Shown: positions 39,971-48,271, numbered from the stretch's first letter. The stretch: DNA of 64,000 nt from Halosimplex salinum (GCF_003730195.1 NZ_QWGG01000014.1:35530-99529); one strand, 5' to 3'. The notes: generated from the letters alone by a model not told the origin. Program-made: numbers and translations.

Positions 39971-40909
39971 ATGGCTACGACCAGTGACTCGTCGGTCTCC
40001 TTCGACCAGACCGACACACGATCAGACGAGATGAACAGCACCATCGAACAGTGGATCGACGACCTCGTCGCGGGCGTCGACGACGCGCAGGCCAGCGCGG
40101 AGTTCCAGGAGTGGCTCGACGTACAGAGTCGCTTCCACGACTACTCGTATCGGAACACGCTCCTCATCAAGCGGCAGTGTCCCGAGGCGAGCCGCGTGGC
40201 TGGCTACCGGACGTGGCAGGAGGAGTTCGACCGCCACGTCAAGGAAGGCGAGTCGGCTATCTGGATCTGGGCGCCGATCGTTACGAATCAGTGCCCGGAG
40301 TGCGAGAACTCGCCGAGCTACCACGAGGACAGTGACTGTGAGTACGACGAGACGCCGCCTGAAGAGTGGTCCAAGGGTCTAGTCGGGTTCAAGCCCGCGC
40401 CGGTGTTCGACGTCTCTCAGACCGAAGGCGAACCGCTTCCTGATCTCGACACGGAAGCGACCGGGGACGCCGGCGACCTCGTCGAACAGTTGACTGTCGC
40501 CGCTGACGACCTCGGCGTGACGGTGCGAATCGTTCCAGCTGAGGAGTGGACCCACGGCGAGGCAAAGGGCATCTGCGAGCAGCTAAGCCTCGTCGACGTT
40601 CAGCCGCTCGTCGAGGTACGTGATCGGGAGAACGAGGCCGACCTTGTGCGGACGCTGATTCACGAGTACGCGCACGCCCTGCTCCACTTCGACATCGATG
40701 ACGACACCGAGCGGGCGAAACGCGAAGTCGAGGCCGAAGCCGTCGCGTACGTTGTCGGGCGCTACTGCGGGCTCGACACTAGCGGGTCAGCGTTCTACCT
40801 CGCTGCGTGGGAGTCGGAAGATCCCGAGGTCGTTCGCGAGCGTCTCGGACGGATTAGTCGAACGGCAGAGGAGCTCATCGACGTTCTCGAGGGCGAATCG
40901 TCGTCCTAA
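39971..40909 (+). CDS. ArdC-like antirestriction protein (ssDNA-binding + metallopeptidase)
   Basis: A 312-residue protein starting MATTSDSSVSFDQTDTRSDE. Residues about 20-115 match the ArdC N-terminal ssDNA-binding domain (WIDDLVAGVDDAQASAEFQE, RNTLLIKRQCPEASRVAGYRT W). A CPEC..C insert follows. Residues about 155-300 form a zincin-like domain with LIHEYAHALLH (HExxH variant HEYAH) and the downstream E in KREVEAEAVAYVV. ArdC proteins shield incoming plasmid ssDNA from restriction. It is led by hairpin E16 and closed by IR-5. Confidence 0.82.
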   Translation: MATTSDSSVSFDQTDTRSDEMNSTIEQWIDDLVAGVDDAQASAEFQEWLDVQSRFHDYSYRNTLLIKRQCPEASRVAGYRTWQEEFDRHVKEGESAIWIWAPIVTNQCPECENSPSYHEDSDCEYDETPPEEWSKGLVGFKPAPVFDVSQTEGEPLPDLDTEATGDAGDLVEQLTVAADDLGVTVRIVPAEEWTHGEAKGICEQLSLVDVQPLVEVRDRENEADLVRTLIHEYAHALLHFDIDDDTERAKREVEAEAVAYVVGRYCGLDTSGSAFYLAAWESEDPEVVRERLGRISRTAEELIDVLEGESSS

Positions 40910-40914
40910 CTCAG

Positions 40915-40956
40915 TTAACCAACGTGGTGATGGATTCCTTCCGTTCTGTTGGTTAA
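40915..40956. repeat. Inverted-repeat element IR-5
   Basis: TTAACCAAC (40915-40923) and GTTGGTTAA (40948-40956), 42 bp. It lies 5 nt after the ArdC-like stop; the right arm runs straight into GTTTTTC of E17. Confidence 0.85.
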
Positions 40957-40987
40957 GTTTTTCTACGCCCGCAGAGGGGCGGAGGCG
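40957..40987 (+). promoter_or_regulatory. GGGTG-loop hairpin element E17
   Basis: GTTTTTC (40957-40963), stem CGCC (40966-40969)/GGCG (40984-40987), loop CGCAGAGGGGCGGA. It is directly fused to IR-5. The start codon at 41009 is 21 nt downstream. Confidence 0.6.
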
Positions 40988-41008
40988 CGTTCTGACCTCC
41001 GTCGAATA

Positions 41009-41824
41009 ATGACTGAACCTTATCTCACGACGGTCCTCGAGGAAGCCGAGCACGTTGCCGAGCAGCACAACCAGGTCGCTCGAACGACAGACAACCAAGC
41101 CCACGAGTACCTCCGATACGCCGTTCTTCGGGTGCTCGAAGGCGAGGCGGACCACCTCCCAGCAGACTGGACGCCGATCGACGGCGTGACCGTCGGGTAC
41201 GGGAGCGACGAGGCGATGTTCGATAGCTGGGGCTCCAGCGAAGACTGGTGGGAGACCGTCCCACCGCAGGAGGCGTGTACCCGCTTCCGGGTGTTCTTCC
41301 CGGACGACTACCAGGCAGTTCCTCGCGCCATTGTCGACGTGATGGCCGCGCTCGGTGCCTGGCGCGTCTGGACTGGGAGCGCAGCCGCGTGCGGCTCCTA
41401 CGACCATCGCGAGCGTCGCGAGGTCCACTACCTCTGGCCGGAAGGCCATCCGGTGGAGGAAGTGCTTCACGAGCGGCTCAGTGGTCCTGCGGAAGCCGTC
41501 GCCCCGGACGGTGGCCGAACGGGCGACGTTCGCGACCGACTGGTCGTCGACGAGAACGCAGAGTCACAGGACGATCTTGAGCCCCGCACGAAGCGTGCCG
41601 TCGCCGAAGCGATGGACGTCTCACTCCTCTCGAAGGGTGGCCGCTACGAGGTGCAGTCCGCGTCCGGCAACAGGTACGAAGTCGACGTCATCGACGAATC
41701 GTGTACCTGTCCCGACTGGCAGCAGCGCTCACCCGAGGGCGGCTGCAAACACCTTCGTCGCGTCGATCACGAGATCAAACAGGGCCGCGTTCCCCGACCA
41801 GACGGCCGCCTTCCTTCCCCGTAG
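41009..41824 (+). CDS. SWIM zinc-finger protein
   Basis: A 271-residue protein starting MTEPYLTTVLEEAEHVAEQH; the frame from 40949 would read through E17 and is rejected. Residues about 230-260 contain CTCPDWQQRSPEGGCKHLRR, the CxC...CxH SWIM finger that binds DNA or protein. The N-terminal 180 residues are an unknown acidic domain with many tryptophans. It ends 13 nt before the convergent nucleotidyltransferase gene. Function not known. Confidence 0.75.
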   Translation: MTEPYLTTVLEEAEHVAEQHNQVARTTDNQAHEYLRYAVLRVLEGEADHLPADWTPIDGVTVGYGSDEAMFDSWGSSEDWWETVPPQEACTRFRVFFPDDYQAVPRAIVDVMAALGAWRVWTGSAAACGSYDHRERREVHYLWPEGHPVEEVLHERLSGPAEAVAPDGGRTGDVRDRLVVDENAESQDDLEPRTKRAVAEAMDVSLLSKGGRYEVQSASGNRYEVDVIDESCTCPDWQQRSPEGGCKHLRRVDHEIKQGRVPRPDGRLPSP

Positions 41825-41837
41825 GGCGACGATTGAG

Positions 41838-42641
41838 CTACTCCACGGGACGGACTGTGTCACCATCCCGACGGACCCGGTCGAACGTCGAGAGATACGC
41901 GATCCGGTCGTGAACTTCGTCGGTATCCAGCTCCAGTTCGGCGGCCAGTTCGTCGACGGTCATCGGCTCATCGAGTGCCTGGAGGACTTCGAGCCCCCGG
42001 TAGTACCTATTCGTGAGCTCCTGGACGCGGGCTTCGATCGGCGTGGTTACCCCGTACCGGTCCTCGAGTTCGACTAGTGCCTCGTTCGCGAACGTGGCGA
42101 ACTGATCGTCCCCAAGGCGTTCGATCTGGGCTTCGAGTTCATCTCGGACGACGTCGTAATCGAGGCCGGCCTGCACGAGCATATTCATGTCCTCGATGTC
42201 GTCGTCGCGGCCGGCGATCGCCTTGAACAGGAAGATATCCTCGTTGCTGACCAGCCGGACCGTCAGTCGATCCATGTCGAGGAATGGCTCGCTGCGCTCT
42301 TGCATTCCGTCGGTGAGCACGAGCTTGTTCGCGACTTGCTGGTTGAAGATGTCGAGGCGACACCCGTCGTCGTTCTCGACGCAGCTCGTCGCCCCCAGCG
42401 CCCGGTAATCTGGATCCAACGATTGCACCTCCGCATACCCGAGGTCCATCAGGACGGCCCACAGCTGGCCGTACGCGTCGCCATCCGGGACGACTAGGTC
42501 GATGTCTTTCGTCGCCCCCTTGAGGTCGCGCAGCGACATCGCGCCACCACCGATCAGGTAGACCGTGAGCGGGGCTGAGAGGCCATCCCCGATCCGCTGG
42601 AATTCGTTCTCGATGTACTCACGTCCGAATGTTGGTCTCAT
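41838..42641 (-). CDS. AbiEii-like nucleotidyltransferase with C-terminal HTH
   Basis: A 267-residue protein. LTVYLIGGGAMSLRDLKGAT KDIDLVVP holds the nucleotidyltransferase GG...DxD core (KDIDLVV). Residues about 60-180 complete the fold (RLDIFNQQVANKLVLTDGM, FLFKAIAGRDDDIEDM). The C terminus looks like a winged helix (MTVDELAAELELDTDEVHDRI). Its start overlaps the upstream regulator stop by 4 bp. The pair resembles AbiEi/AbiEii type IV toxin-antitoxin systems, the transferase being the toxin. Target unknown. Confidence 0.7.
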   Translation of the reverse strand: MRPTFGREYIENEFQRIGDGLSAPLTVYLIGGGAMSLRDLKGATKDIDLVVPDGDAYGQLWAVLMDLGYAEVQSLDPDYRALGATSCVENDDGCRLDIFNQQVANKLVLTDGMQERSEPFLDMDRLTVRLVSNEDIFLFKAIAGRDDDIEDMNMLVQAGLDYDVVRDELEAQIERLGDDQFATFANEALVELEDRYGVTTPIEARVQELTNRYYRGLEVLQALDEPMTVDELAAELELDTDEVHDRIAYLSTFDRVRRDGDTVRPVE

Positions 42642-43564
42642 TGTGGGAGTTGCACCTCGTAGTCAGCCGCCAGCTCCTGGAACTCGTCCCACTCCGGGAG
42701 CCGGTCGTCGTCTACCTCACCGTGGGTCTCGAGGTAGCGGAGCAAGGCGTCGATTTCGTCTTTGAGGCCATACTTCGCCGCCTGCTCTCGGAGGTCCTCC
42801 TCGTTGACGTCGACGTGGCTGAGCAGGAGGAGACAGTACGAGCGGTGGCGGCTGCCGTCGTCGATCAAGAGGGTGTGACAACACAGCTCCGCCGGCGTGA
42901 CTGCGTCGAGGTCCTCGGAGTAGACGTAGTAGCGGTGGCCGGTAAGCAGGAACTGGAGGTCGAAGGCTGCGAATCGAGCGAGGCCGGTTTCGTGGAACGC
43001 CTCCGCGTCGATCTCCGTCTCGGCCTGGGCGAGGAATTCGTCGTAGTCCTCCCAGAGAATCGTGCCCTTCGGGGCAACGGCTTCGAGGCGCTGGCGATGC
43101 AGATGGTGTGCGAGTTCACGGGCGAACTCGTGGAGGCGGTCAAAGTCGGCGTTGAACTCGTAGTGGCCGTCGGCCGTCCCGACGAGACCCCGGTCGCGAA
43201 ACCGCTTGAGGACGCGGTTGACCGTGTTGCGGTAGTTGTCGCTCCGGTTGGCAATCTCGGAGACGGTTCGCGGCTGGTCGAGGTAGTACAGCACCTCGAG
43301 TGCCTTGCCGGTCAGCAGTTCGGGGAAGTCGATGTGGGAGTGCTGGCGGACGAGGTCCTGATAGAGTTCGATGGCGCGAGCATCCGATGGGACGACGCGT
43401 TTTCGGCGGCCGTCGCGTTCCGTGTAGACGAGTCCCTTTTCAACGAGATCGCCGACGGCACGAGAGAGGTAACTCTCGCTGTGGTCGAGCTTCGTCGCGA
43501 GTTCGGAGATCGTGTCGCCACGGTCGACCGTGGCGAGGACCTCGAGTTCGATGCGACGGAGCAC
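42638..43564 (-). CDS. Double winged-helix regulator, probable antitoxin partner
   Basis: A 308-residue protein. GTG 43564 (VLRRIELEVLATVDRGDT) is chosen because a TTTATATACAAG TATA box (43584-43596) lies 26 nt upstream, giving a leaderless start; the longer frame adds an improbable hydrophobic leader. It has two winged helices (ISELATKLDHSESYLSRAVGD... and TVSEIANRSDNYRNTVNRVL) followed by a helical domain. Coupled by ATGA to the nucleotidyltransferase, it fits an AbiEi-like antitoxin that also represses the pair. Confidence 0.7.
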   Translation of the reverse strand: MLRRIELEVLATVDRGDTISELATKLDHSESYLSRAVGDLVEKGLVYTERDGRRKRVVPSDARAIELYQDLVRQHSHIDFPELLTGKALEVLYYLDQPRTVSEIANRSDNYRNTVNRVLKRFRDRGLVGTADGHYEFNADFDRLHEFARELAHHLHRQRLEAVAPKGTILWEDYDEFLAQAETEIDAEAFHETGLARFAAFDLQFLLTGHRYYVYSEDLDAVTPAELCCHTLLIDDGSRHRSYCLLLLSHVDVNEEDLREQAAKYGLKDEIDALLRYLETHGEVDDDRLPEWDEFQELAADYEVQLPQ

Positions 43565-43646
43565 GGTGTAACATAGTACGAAACTTGTATATAAAGAAGT
43601 TCCGAGTAGTGTTACAGCCAGCAGCACGAGAGCTGTCTCCACCATC

Positions 43647-43687
43647 TTAACCAACAAAACTATGGATTCGCGGGCCGTGTTGGTTAA
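43647..43687. repeat. Inverted-repeat element IR-6
   Basis: TTAACCAAC (43647-43655) and GTTGGTTAA (43679-43687), 41 bp. It lies 14 nt before the ATG at 43702 and about 50 nt upstream of the divergent regulator's TATA box. No hairpin element follows. Confidence 0.85.
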
Positions 43688-43701
43688 CACGAGAGCAGCC
43701 G

Positions 43702-44025
43702 ATGTCCTACGAACCCCCGACCCCACCGACGAACCTCCCGACGGAGATCGTCAACACGCTCAACGAGTCGGAGCCGGAGCAACTCCGAGACGTTGCGACG
43801 TACGCTGAAGCGCTCGCCGAGCACAAGGAACGAGAGGCCCGTCTCGAGGAGTCGGCAGATCAAGAAGAGGTCGAAGAACGACCAGACGATCTCCCAGACG
43901 ACGTCCCTGCCAAAGCGACGATCACGATCAAAGAAATCAACGACAATCGCTACTATTACTGGCAGTGGCGGGAAGGTGATTCAGTGAAGTCGAAGTACAA
44001 AGGACCGGTGAATCCCGACGAGTAG
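43702..44025 (+). CDS. Small haloarchaeal plasmid protein
   Basis: A 107-residue acidic protein: a proline-rich start (MSYEPPTPPTNLPTEIVNTL), a long coiled-coil-like middle (residues about 30-60) and a compact C-terminal beta segment (ATITIKEINDNRYYYWQWRE) that looks like a small sheet seen in several haloarchaeal plasmid proteins. It lies between IR-6 and the origin region. No known function. Confidence 0.6.
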   Translation: MSYEPPTPPTNLPTEIVNTLNESEPEQLRDVATYAEALAEHKEREARLEESADQEEVEERPDDLPDDVPAKATITIKEINDNRYYYWQWREGDSVKSKYKGPVNPDE

Positions 44026-44083
44026 ACGAGATTCAGCTGTAGCCAGATGTTCGTTTCAACGTGATTCGTAGCGTAGCAGATGA

Positions 44084-44587
44084 CACCCCCCAGAGTGTGA
44101 ATGGGATCGGTTTACCCCACACCCCTCGGTGTGAATGGCCTACCAACGGGTACTCTCTGACGGGAATTTACGTTGGAAGAGACAAAGCAACACGTGGATA
44201 GATTACGCCTCGTTTACCCCCACACCCCTCAGTGTGAATGGTCCACCACCCAGGGTACCGCGATTAAGAAGTCCTTAACAGCAGAAGTCCTCTCGCCGTA
44301 GGGAGGGTTCTCGCTTCAGTAACGAAGCTTGGGCTTCGGCACAAGGCCTCGCCTTCTAGAATACGTCTACTCGGAGGACTGTTTAGACTGTAGTATAATA
44401 AAGATAACTACAACTGCGGTGCGGTGCAGTAGCGGACCGGGTCAGCTACCGTGGCAGAACGTGTAAGCCGCTCTCCGTGCCGTAATGGGACTCAGACAGA
44501 CGACACAGCTTCTACGGATTGAGTCCAGCTCCGTCTTTACTACAGTCGTGACCTATGGGGGACCATTCACACCGAGGGGTGGGGGTG
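44084..44587. other. Replication origin with ORB-type repeats
   Basis: Four copies of an ORB-like sequence are seen: CACCCCCCAGAGTGTGAATGG (44084-44104, first 20 bases representative), TTTACCCCACACCCCTCGG continuing to GTGTGAATGG (44111-44138), the same with CTCAGTGTGAATGG (44213-44241), and the reverse orientation CCATTCACACCGAGGGGTG (44563-44587) touching the orc stop. Between the third and fourth lies an AT-richer stretch (for example GTATAATAAAGATAACTAC near 44394), a candidate unwinding element. Inverted ORBs next to orc1/cdc6 are the standard haloarchaeal origin layout. Confidence 0.85.
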
Positions 44588-45856
44588 TCACCATCCCATC
44601 AACGTCTGGAGTTCCGGCGTTGAGTTGATCAATCCAGTTCGTGTACTCTCTACGTCTCCTTGGAGCGAATACGACCTGAACTTACCTTGATCTCCGCCCT
44701 CCTTCTTTTTCGATTCGAGAACTCCTGTCGTCACGTGCTTGTTCAGAAGCTCAAGCGCACGATTGTACCCCTTGGGCTCTACTTCGACGTCCCGTGCTAC
44801 TGTTTGGTAAACCTCGTGAATCTCTGACGTCCGGAACCATTCTTTCTCCGGGTTATTGCGGTCAAGACGTGTGAGAGCAAACAGGAGTAATTTCCCGGAC
44901 AACGGAGTCCCTTTCACCATCTCCATAAAGAGCTCAACTTCGACGAGTTCGTCAGCTTCGAGAACGTGATTCGCGGTCACGATATTATCGCCTTCTTCGT
45001 CGGCGATCTCGCCCGCATTCCGGAACAATCGGACTGCCCGTCGAGCGTCACCGTGTTCTTCAGCTGCGAGTTCAGCTGTGGTTGGAATTACCTCGTCATC
45101 GAGGACACCGTCGTAAAATGCGTCCCGTCGATTTTCGAGGATTGCAATGAGCTGGTCTTCTTCGTACGGTGTGAACGTTCGGTGTTCTGGCTGGAGAGTC
45201 GATTGAACCCGTGACTCGATTTCTCCTTTGAATTCGATGTCGTTCGAAATCCCGATTGTAACGACTGGGAAGTCAACGTCGTCTTTTGATTGTGTCCGTG
45301 ATAGCGTGTAGAGGACCTCGTTGACTTCTCCGTGCTTGTCGATTTCATCGATGATGACGACGAGGCCGCCAGAAAACTCCCGCTGAACAACGGGCCACAA
45401 TTTCTGATCCCGATAATGCTCGGCTGAGAGGCCCTGATAGGGGACATCAAGCGGGTTCTCTGCTTTTGCGTTCACCTGCTCTGCGATCTTTCGGAAGGTG
45501 GAGGTATACGTAGAGATGGGGTCCGGATTAATGTAGGCAGTAACGATCGGGGAGTCCGTTCCTGCAGTTGCTGCTTCGAGCCGCTCGCAGACGTGTCTTG
45601 CAACTAGTGTCTTCCCCGTCCCGGTTTCTCCCCACTCCAGGACGTTATCCGGGACGCTGTTTGTCCGCATCTTTCGGAGATTCTTGGCCAAGAACGTGAT
45701 ATGGTCGTCTCGTCCGACGATTCGATTGGCGTCAGGGACGTTATCGATCTCGAGTAACCACGGCTTCTCAAAAATATCCGATTCGTCTTCGCTATCCCCC
45801 TCGTCGACATTTAATATCTCGTCGACGGTTGTTTGCGTGGAATCGTTGTTTGGCAT
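44588..45856 (-). CDS. orc1/cdc6: Orc1/Cdc6-family replication initiator
   Basis: A 422-residue AAA+ protein. Walker A is GETGTGKT (residues 76-83), Walker B VVIIDEID (166-173), sensor-1 TIGISND, with a C-terminal winged helix (about 330-420). It binds ORB repeats and loads the MCM helicase. ATG 45856 is chosen over an upstream TTG. It is flanked on both sides by ORB-like repeats (44084-44587 and 45873-45973), so this is the cognate initiator of the origin. Autorepression through the upstream ORBs is likely. Confidence 0.92.
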   Translation of the reverse strand: MPNNDSTQTTVDEILNVDEGDSEDESDIFEKPWLLEIDNVPDANRIVGRDDHITFLAKNLRKMRTNSVPDNVLEWGETGTGKTLVARHVCERLEAATAGTDSPIVTAYINPDPISTYTSTFRKIAEQVNAKAENPLDVPYQGLSAEHYRDQKLWPVVQREFSGGLVVIIDEIDKHGEVNEVLYTLSRTQSKDDVDFPVVTIGISNDIEFKGEIESRVQSTLQPEHRTFTPYEEDQLIAILENRRDAFYDGVLDDEVIPTTAELAAEEHGDARRAVRLFRNAGEIADEEGDNIVTANHVLEADELVEVELFMEMVKGTPLSGKLLLFALTRLDRNNPEKEWFRTSEIHEVYQTVARDVEVEPKGYNRALELLNKHVTTGVLESKKKEGGDQGKFRSYSLQGDVESTRTGLINSTPELQTLMGW

Positions 45857-45872
45857 GAGCGGACCAATTCGC

Positions 45873-45973
45873 CCCATTCACATATAGGTTGCCCACCCTC
45901 GGTGTGATTGATTTACCTCCATTCACACTCCGGGGGGTGTTCCAGAGAGCAGGGCCCCCCAGAGTGTGAATGG
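45873..45973. other. Second ORB cluster upstream of orc1/cdc6
   Basis: CCATTCACACTCCGGGGGG (from 45919) and CCCCCCAGAGTGTGAATGG (to 45973) face each other; degraded copies CCATTCACATATAGG (from about 45874) and CCCACCCTCGGTGTGATTG (to about 45910) lie closer to the gene. The cluster covers the orc promoter, so binding may couple initiation and autoregulation. Confidence 0.75.
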
Positions 45974-46030
45974 AATCGACCTCGTCGCCCACTTGTGATT
46001 TTGCTCACCTCAGAAGACATTTGAGACTAC

Positions 46031-48196
46031 TCATCCGTTCCGGACTGCTGTAAACTCCGTCAGCTCCACCTCCCGTGTCTCCGCGAGTCTCCGTCTAATA
46101 TCTGTACGACCCCACCCCAGCGGCAACAGCACGCTCTCAATCGCTCGAACCAGCTGCGTCTCGTAGTACGAAGCGTCGTAGGTTTCGATCTCTTCGTGGG
46201 CGAGGGCGACCCGGTCTCGCGAGGATTTCTCGTCGTCGACGACCACGTACTCGATATCCTGGCCCGGGTGGACTGCCAGATCCTGCTCGCGAGCCCGTTT
46301 CAAGGCCGCCACGTTCTGGGTATTCTGTGAGTAGCCTTCCAGCGGCTTGGAAACACGATTCCGCTCGACGAGCCGCTCCACTGCAACGTTGCCCGCCTGC
46401 AGTTCGTCGATTGCTCGTTCGAGACGTCCGAGCACTGCGTCCGGTGACCGCGTGGCATCGAGCCGGTCGAGACAATCCCGTTGGACGTCCTCGATGAACG
46501 GCGGGGTCGAACGCTGTCGGGCTTCGATACCTCTGATTTTGAAGTCGTCGTCGCCGGCGACCTTCCCGAAGTACTTCGTCAGCGCGCCGGCGTCGCTCTC
46601 GCGCTGCGGGACGAATGCCACCCAGTCGTAGTGAGCCTCGTGTTCGAGCCGAATCTCGACGCGTTCCGTGATCTCCGTCGCGAGCGTCTCGAGGTCCTCG
46701 CGGTCCTCGTCGTCGACGTCGGGGTCCGGCGTCACCCAGATGGAGTCGACGATGCCGTGGACGACCCGCCAGCCGCCAGTTTCCAGTCGCTGTTTCGCCG
46801 TCAGCAGAATCTCGCGAGCGAACGCGTTGATTGCTTCGTGGCACTCGATGCGGCCGAACTTTGCGTTGCTGAACCCTTGATAGCCGAAGCAGGCGACGAG
46901 GATCCACTTCAGCGCTCCCGACCGTCCCTCGAGCCCCGCCAGCCGGTCCTCGTCGGGTTCGTCCAGATCCTTCTCGTGACGGATGGCCGCCTTGATCTCG
47001 TCGCGCGCGTCGATGATCGGCTGCAGCACGTCGACGAGGTAGCCCCGGTCGTCGCAGATCGAGTACCCGAGGCCGGGGACGTCGTCGCGGTCGCCGTGGC
47101 AGTCACATTGGATGACGTCCGGTGAGACGTTCCGGGTACAGATGATGTTCGGATACAACGAGGAGAAGTCGAGTTCGTGGACGTTCTCGTGGAGGCCGAC
47201 CTCGGGTGCGAAGATGAAGCCACCGCGGTCGGCGTCGTGGAGCGTCCCCATCGGCTTGTAGAACTCCTGGCGCCAGGAGTTCCACGGGACGAGGACACCG
47301 CGGTCGTGGGCCTCGCAGATCTGGATCGCCGTGAGCACGTTCCCGATCGACGCCCACGCGAGCTCCTGGACGGGCTTTTTCGAGCGCGACACGAGGTCGA
47401 GGACGCCCTCGAGGTTCGTCTCCCCGTAGAAGAACGTGTTCGATTCGTCGATGATCGCCCGGCCGGGCACGTTGTACCGCGCCGGGGAGTGACCGACGCG
47501 ACCGTAGCTCGAGTACGTCGACCGGCTTGCGAGCTGCTGGTAGTCGACGTCCGGCCACCGACTCAGCGAGAAGTCGTCGACGCCGGCGTCCGTCGCCATC
47601 TCGTACAGCGTCGGGACGATCTCGCTCGTCGAGCAGACCAGGACATCTGGATCGTGCGCTTCGAGCGCCCTCTGAACGGCGGTCAGGAGTTCCGTCGGCG
47701 AGCCAGTGACGGTGTCGCCGGCGACGGACAGTTCCTCGTAGACGTCGTTGCTCGTTTCGGTCACCGGGACGCTAAGCCGGAGCGTCGACAGTTCGCTCGC
47801 CGGGGTCGGATCGGCGCCGGTCTCCAGACAGTACCGGAACCCCCGCGAGAAGTCGACGTTGAAACAGGCGAGATCCCCGACTGGATAGTGCGACAGCTGG
47901 CGTGCTTGCCGAGCGAGTGGCGTGACGCGGTCGATGTGGGCGATGTCGACCGCGAGGACTGTCTCCTCGTCCCGTCGAAAGCCAGGCCGTCGCGCCTCCG
48001 TCTCGGTCGCGACGACGTCCGGGTGCTGGTCGTACACCGACTGGAGTGTCGTGAGGTCGAGGTCGGACGCTGGGTCGCGAGGGGCGACGTAGAAGTGTGG
48101 AGTGTAGTCATCGCGCTCGGTCGCGACGGCGCCGCCGGTGGTTGCCTCCCACTCCAGGACGCGGCCGTCGTCCAGAAAGTCGATACTGAACGGCAT
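46031..48196 (-). CDS. Family B DNA polymerase, PolB2-type, degenerate motif C
   Basis: A 721-residue polymerase-like protein, shorter than replicative PolB1/PolB3 (about 900). Motif A is ELDFSSLYPNII (about 340), motif B KWILVACFGYQGFSNAKFG (about 430-447). Motif C reads HGIVDSIWV (about 480), so YGDTDS has become GIVDS, keeping only the second aspartate. The exonuclease region lacks the acidic residues (DPDVLVCSTSEIVP). These are features of archaeal PolB2, thought to be a repair, translesion or structural polymerase. ATG 48196 follows a shared upstream element (48241-48271); a leaderless TTG at 48220 is an alternative. Confidence 0.85.
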   Translation of the reverse strand: MPFSIDFLDDGRVLEWEATTGGAVATERDDYTPHFYVAPRDPASDLDLTTLQSVYDQHPDVVATETEARRPGFRRDEETVLAVDIAHIDRVTPLARQARQLSHYPVGDLACFNVDFSRGFRYCLETGADPTPASELSTLRLSVPVTETSNDVYEELSVAGDTVTGSPTELLTAVQRALEAHDPDVLVCSTSEIVPTLYEMATDAGVDDFSLSRWPDVDYQQLASRSTYSSYGRVGHSPARYNVPGRAIIDESNTFFYGETNLEGVLDLVSRSKKPVQELAWASIGNVLTAIQICEAHDRGVLVPWNSWRQEFYKPMGTLHDADRGGFIFAPEVGLHENVHELDFSSLYPNIICTRNVSPDVIQCDCHGDRDDVPGLGYSICDDRGYLVDVLQPIIDARDEIKAAIRHEKDLDEPDEDRLAGLEGRSGALKWILVACFGYQGFSNAKFGRIECHEAINAFAREILLTAKQRLETGGWRVVHGIVDSIWVTPDPDVDDEDREDLETLATEITERVEIRLEHEAHYDWVAFVPQRESDAGALTKYFGKVAGDDDFKIRGIEARQRSTPPFIEDVQRDCLDRLDATRSPDAVLGRLERAIDELQAGNVAVERLVERNRVSKPLEGYSQNTQNVAALKRAREQDLAVHPGQDIEYVVVDDEKSSRDRVALAHEEIETYDASYYETQLVRAIESVLLPLGWGRTDIRRRLAETREVELTEFTAVRNG

Positions 48197-48240
48197 CTGT
48201 GGCTCTTTCGCCTCTACCAAACTGGACGATTGCGTGTCTA

Positions 48241-48271
48241 ATAAGCTGAGGCGTGTCGTTTCCGAGTTTCA
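48241..48271 (-). promoter_or_regulatory. PolB2 promoter with element shared with the RecA-like gene
   Basis: On the minus strand GAAACTCGGAAACGACACGC leads into CTTATTAG. The same 31-bp stretch recurs at 51068-51098 before the RecA-like gene with 26 of 31 identical positions by eye. CTTAT serves as TATA box; the conserved GGAA-CGACACGCC block upstream is a probable activator or BRE-type site. Confidence 0.6.

Noticed and set aside
42638..43726. Long form of the double winged-helix regulator with a hydrophobic leader
   Set aside because: The extra 54 codons cross the TATA box and IR-6; the GTG at 43564 is leaderless at the right distance.
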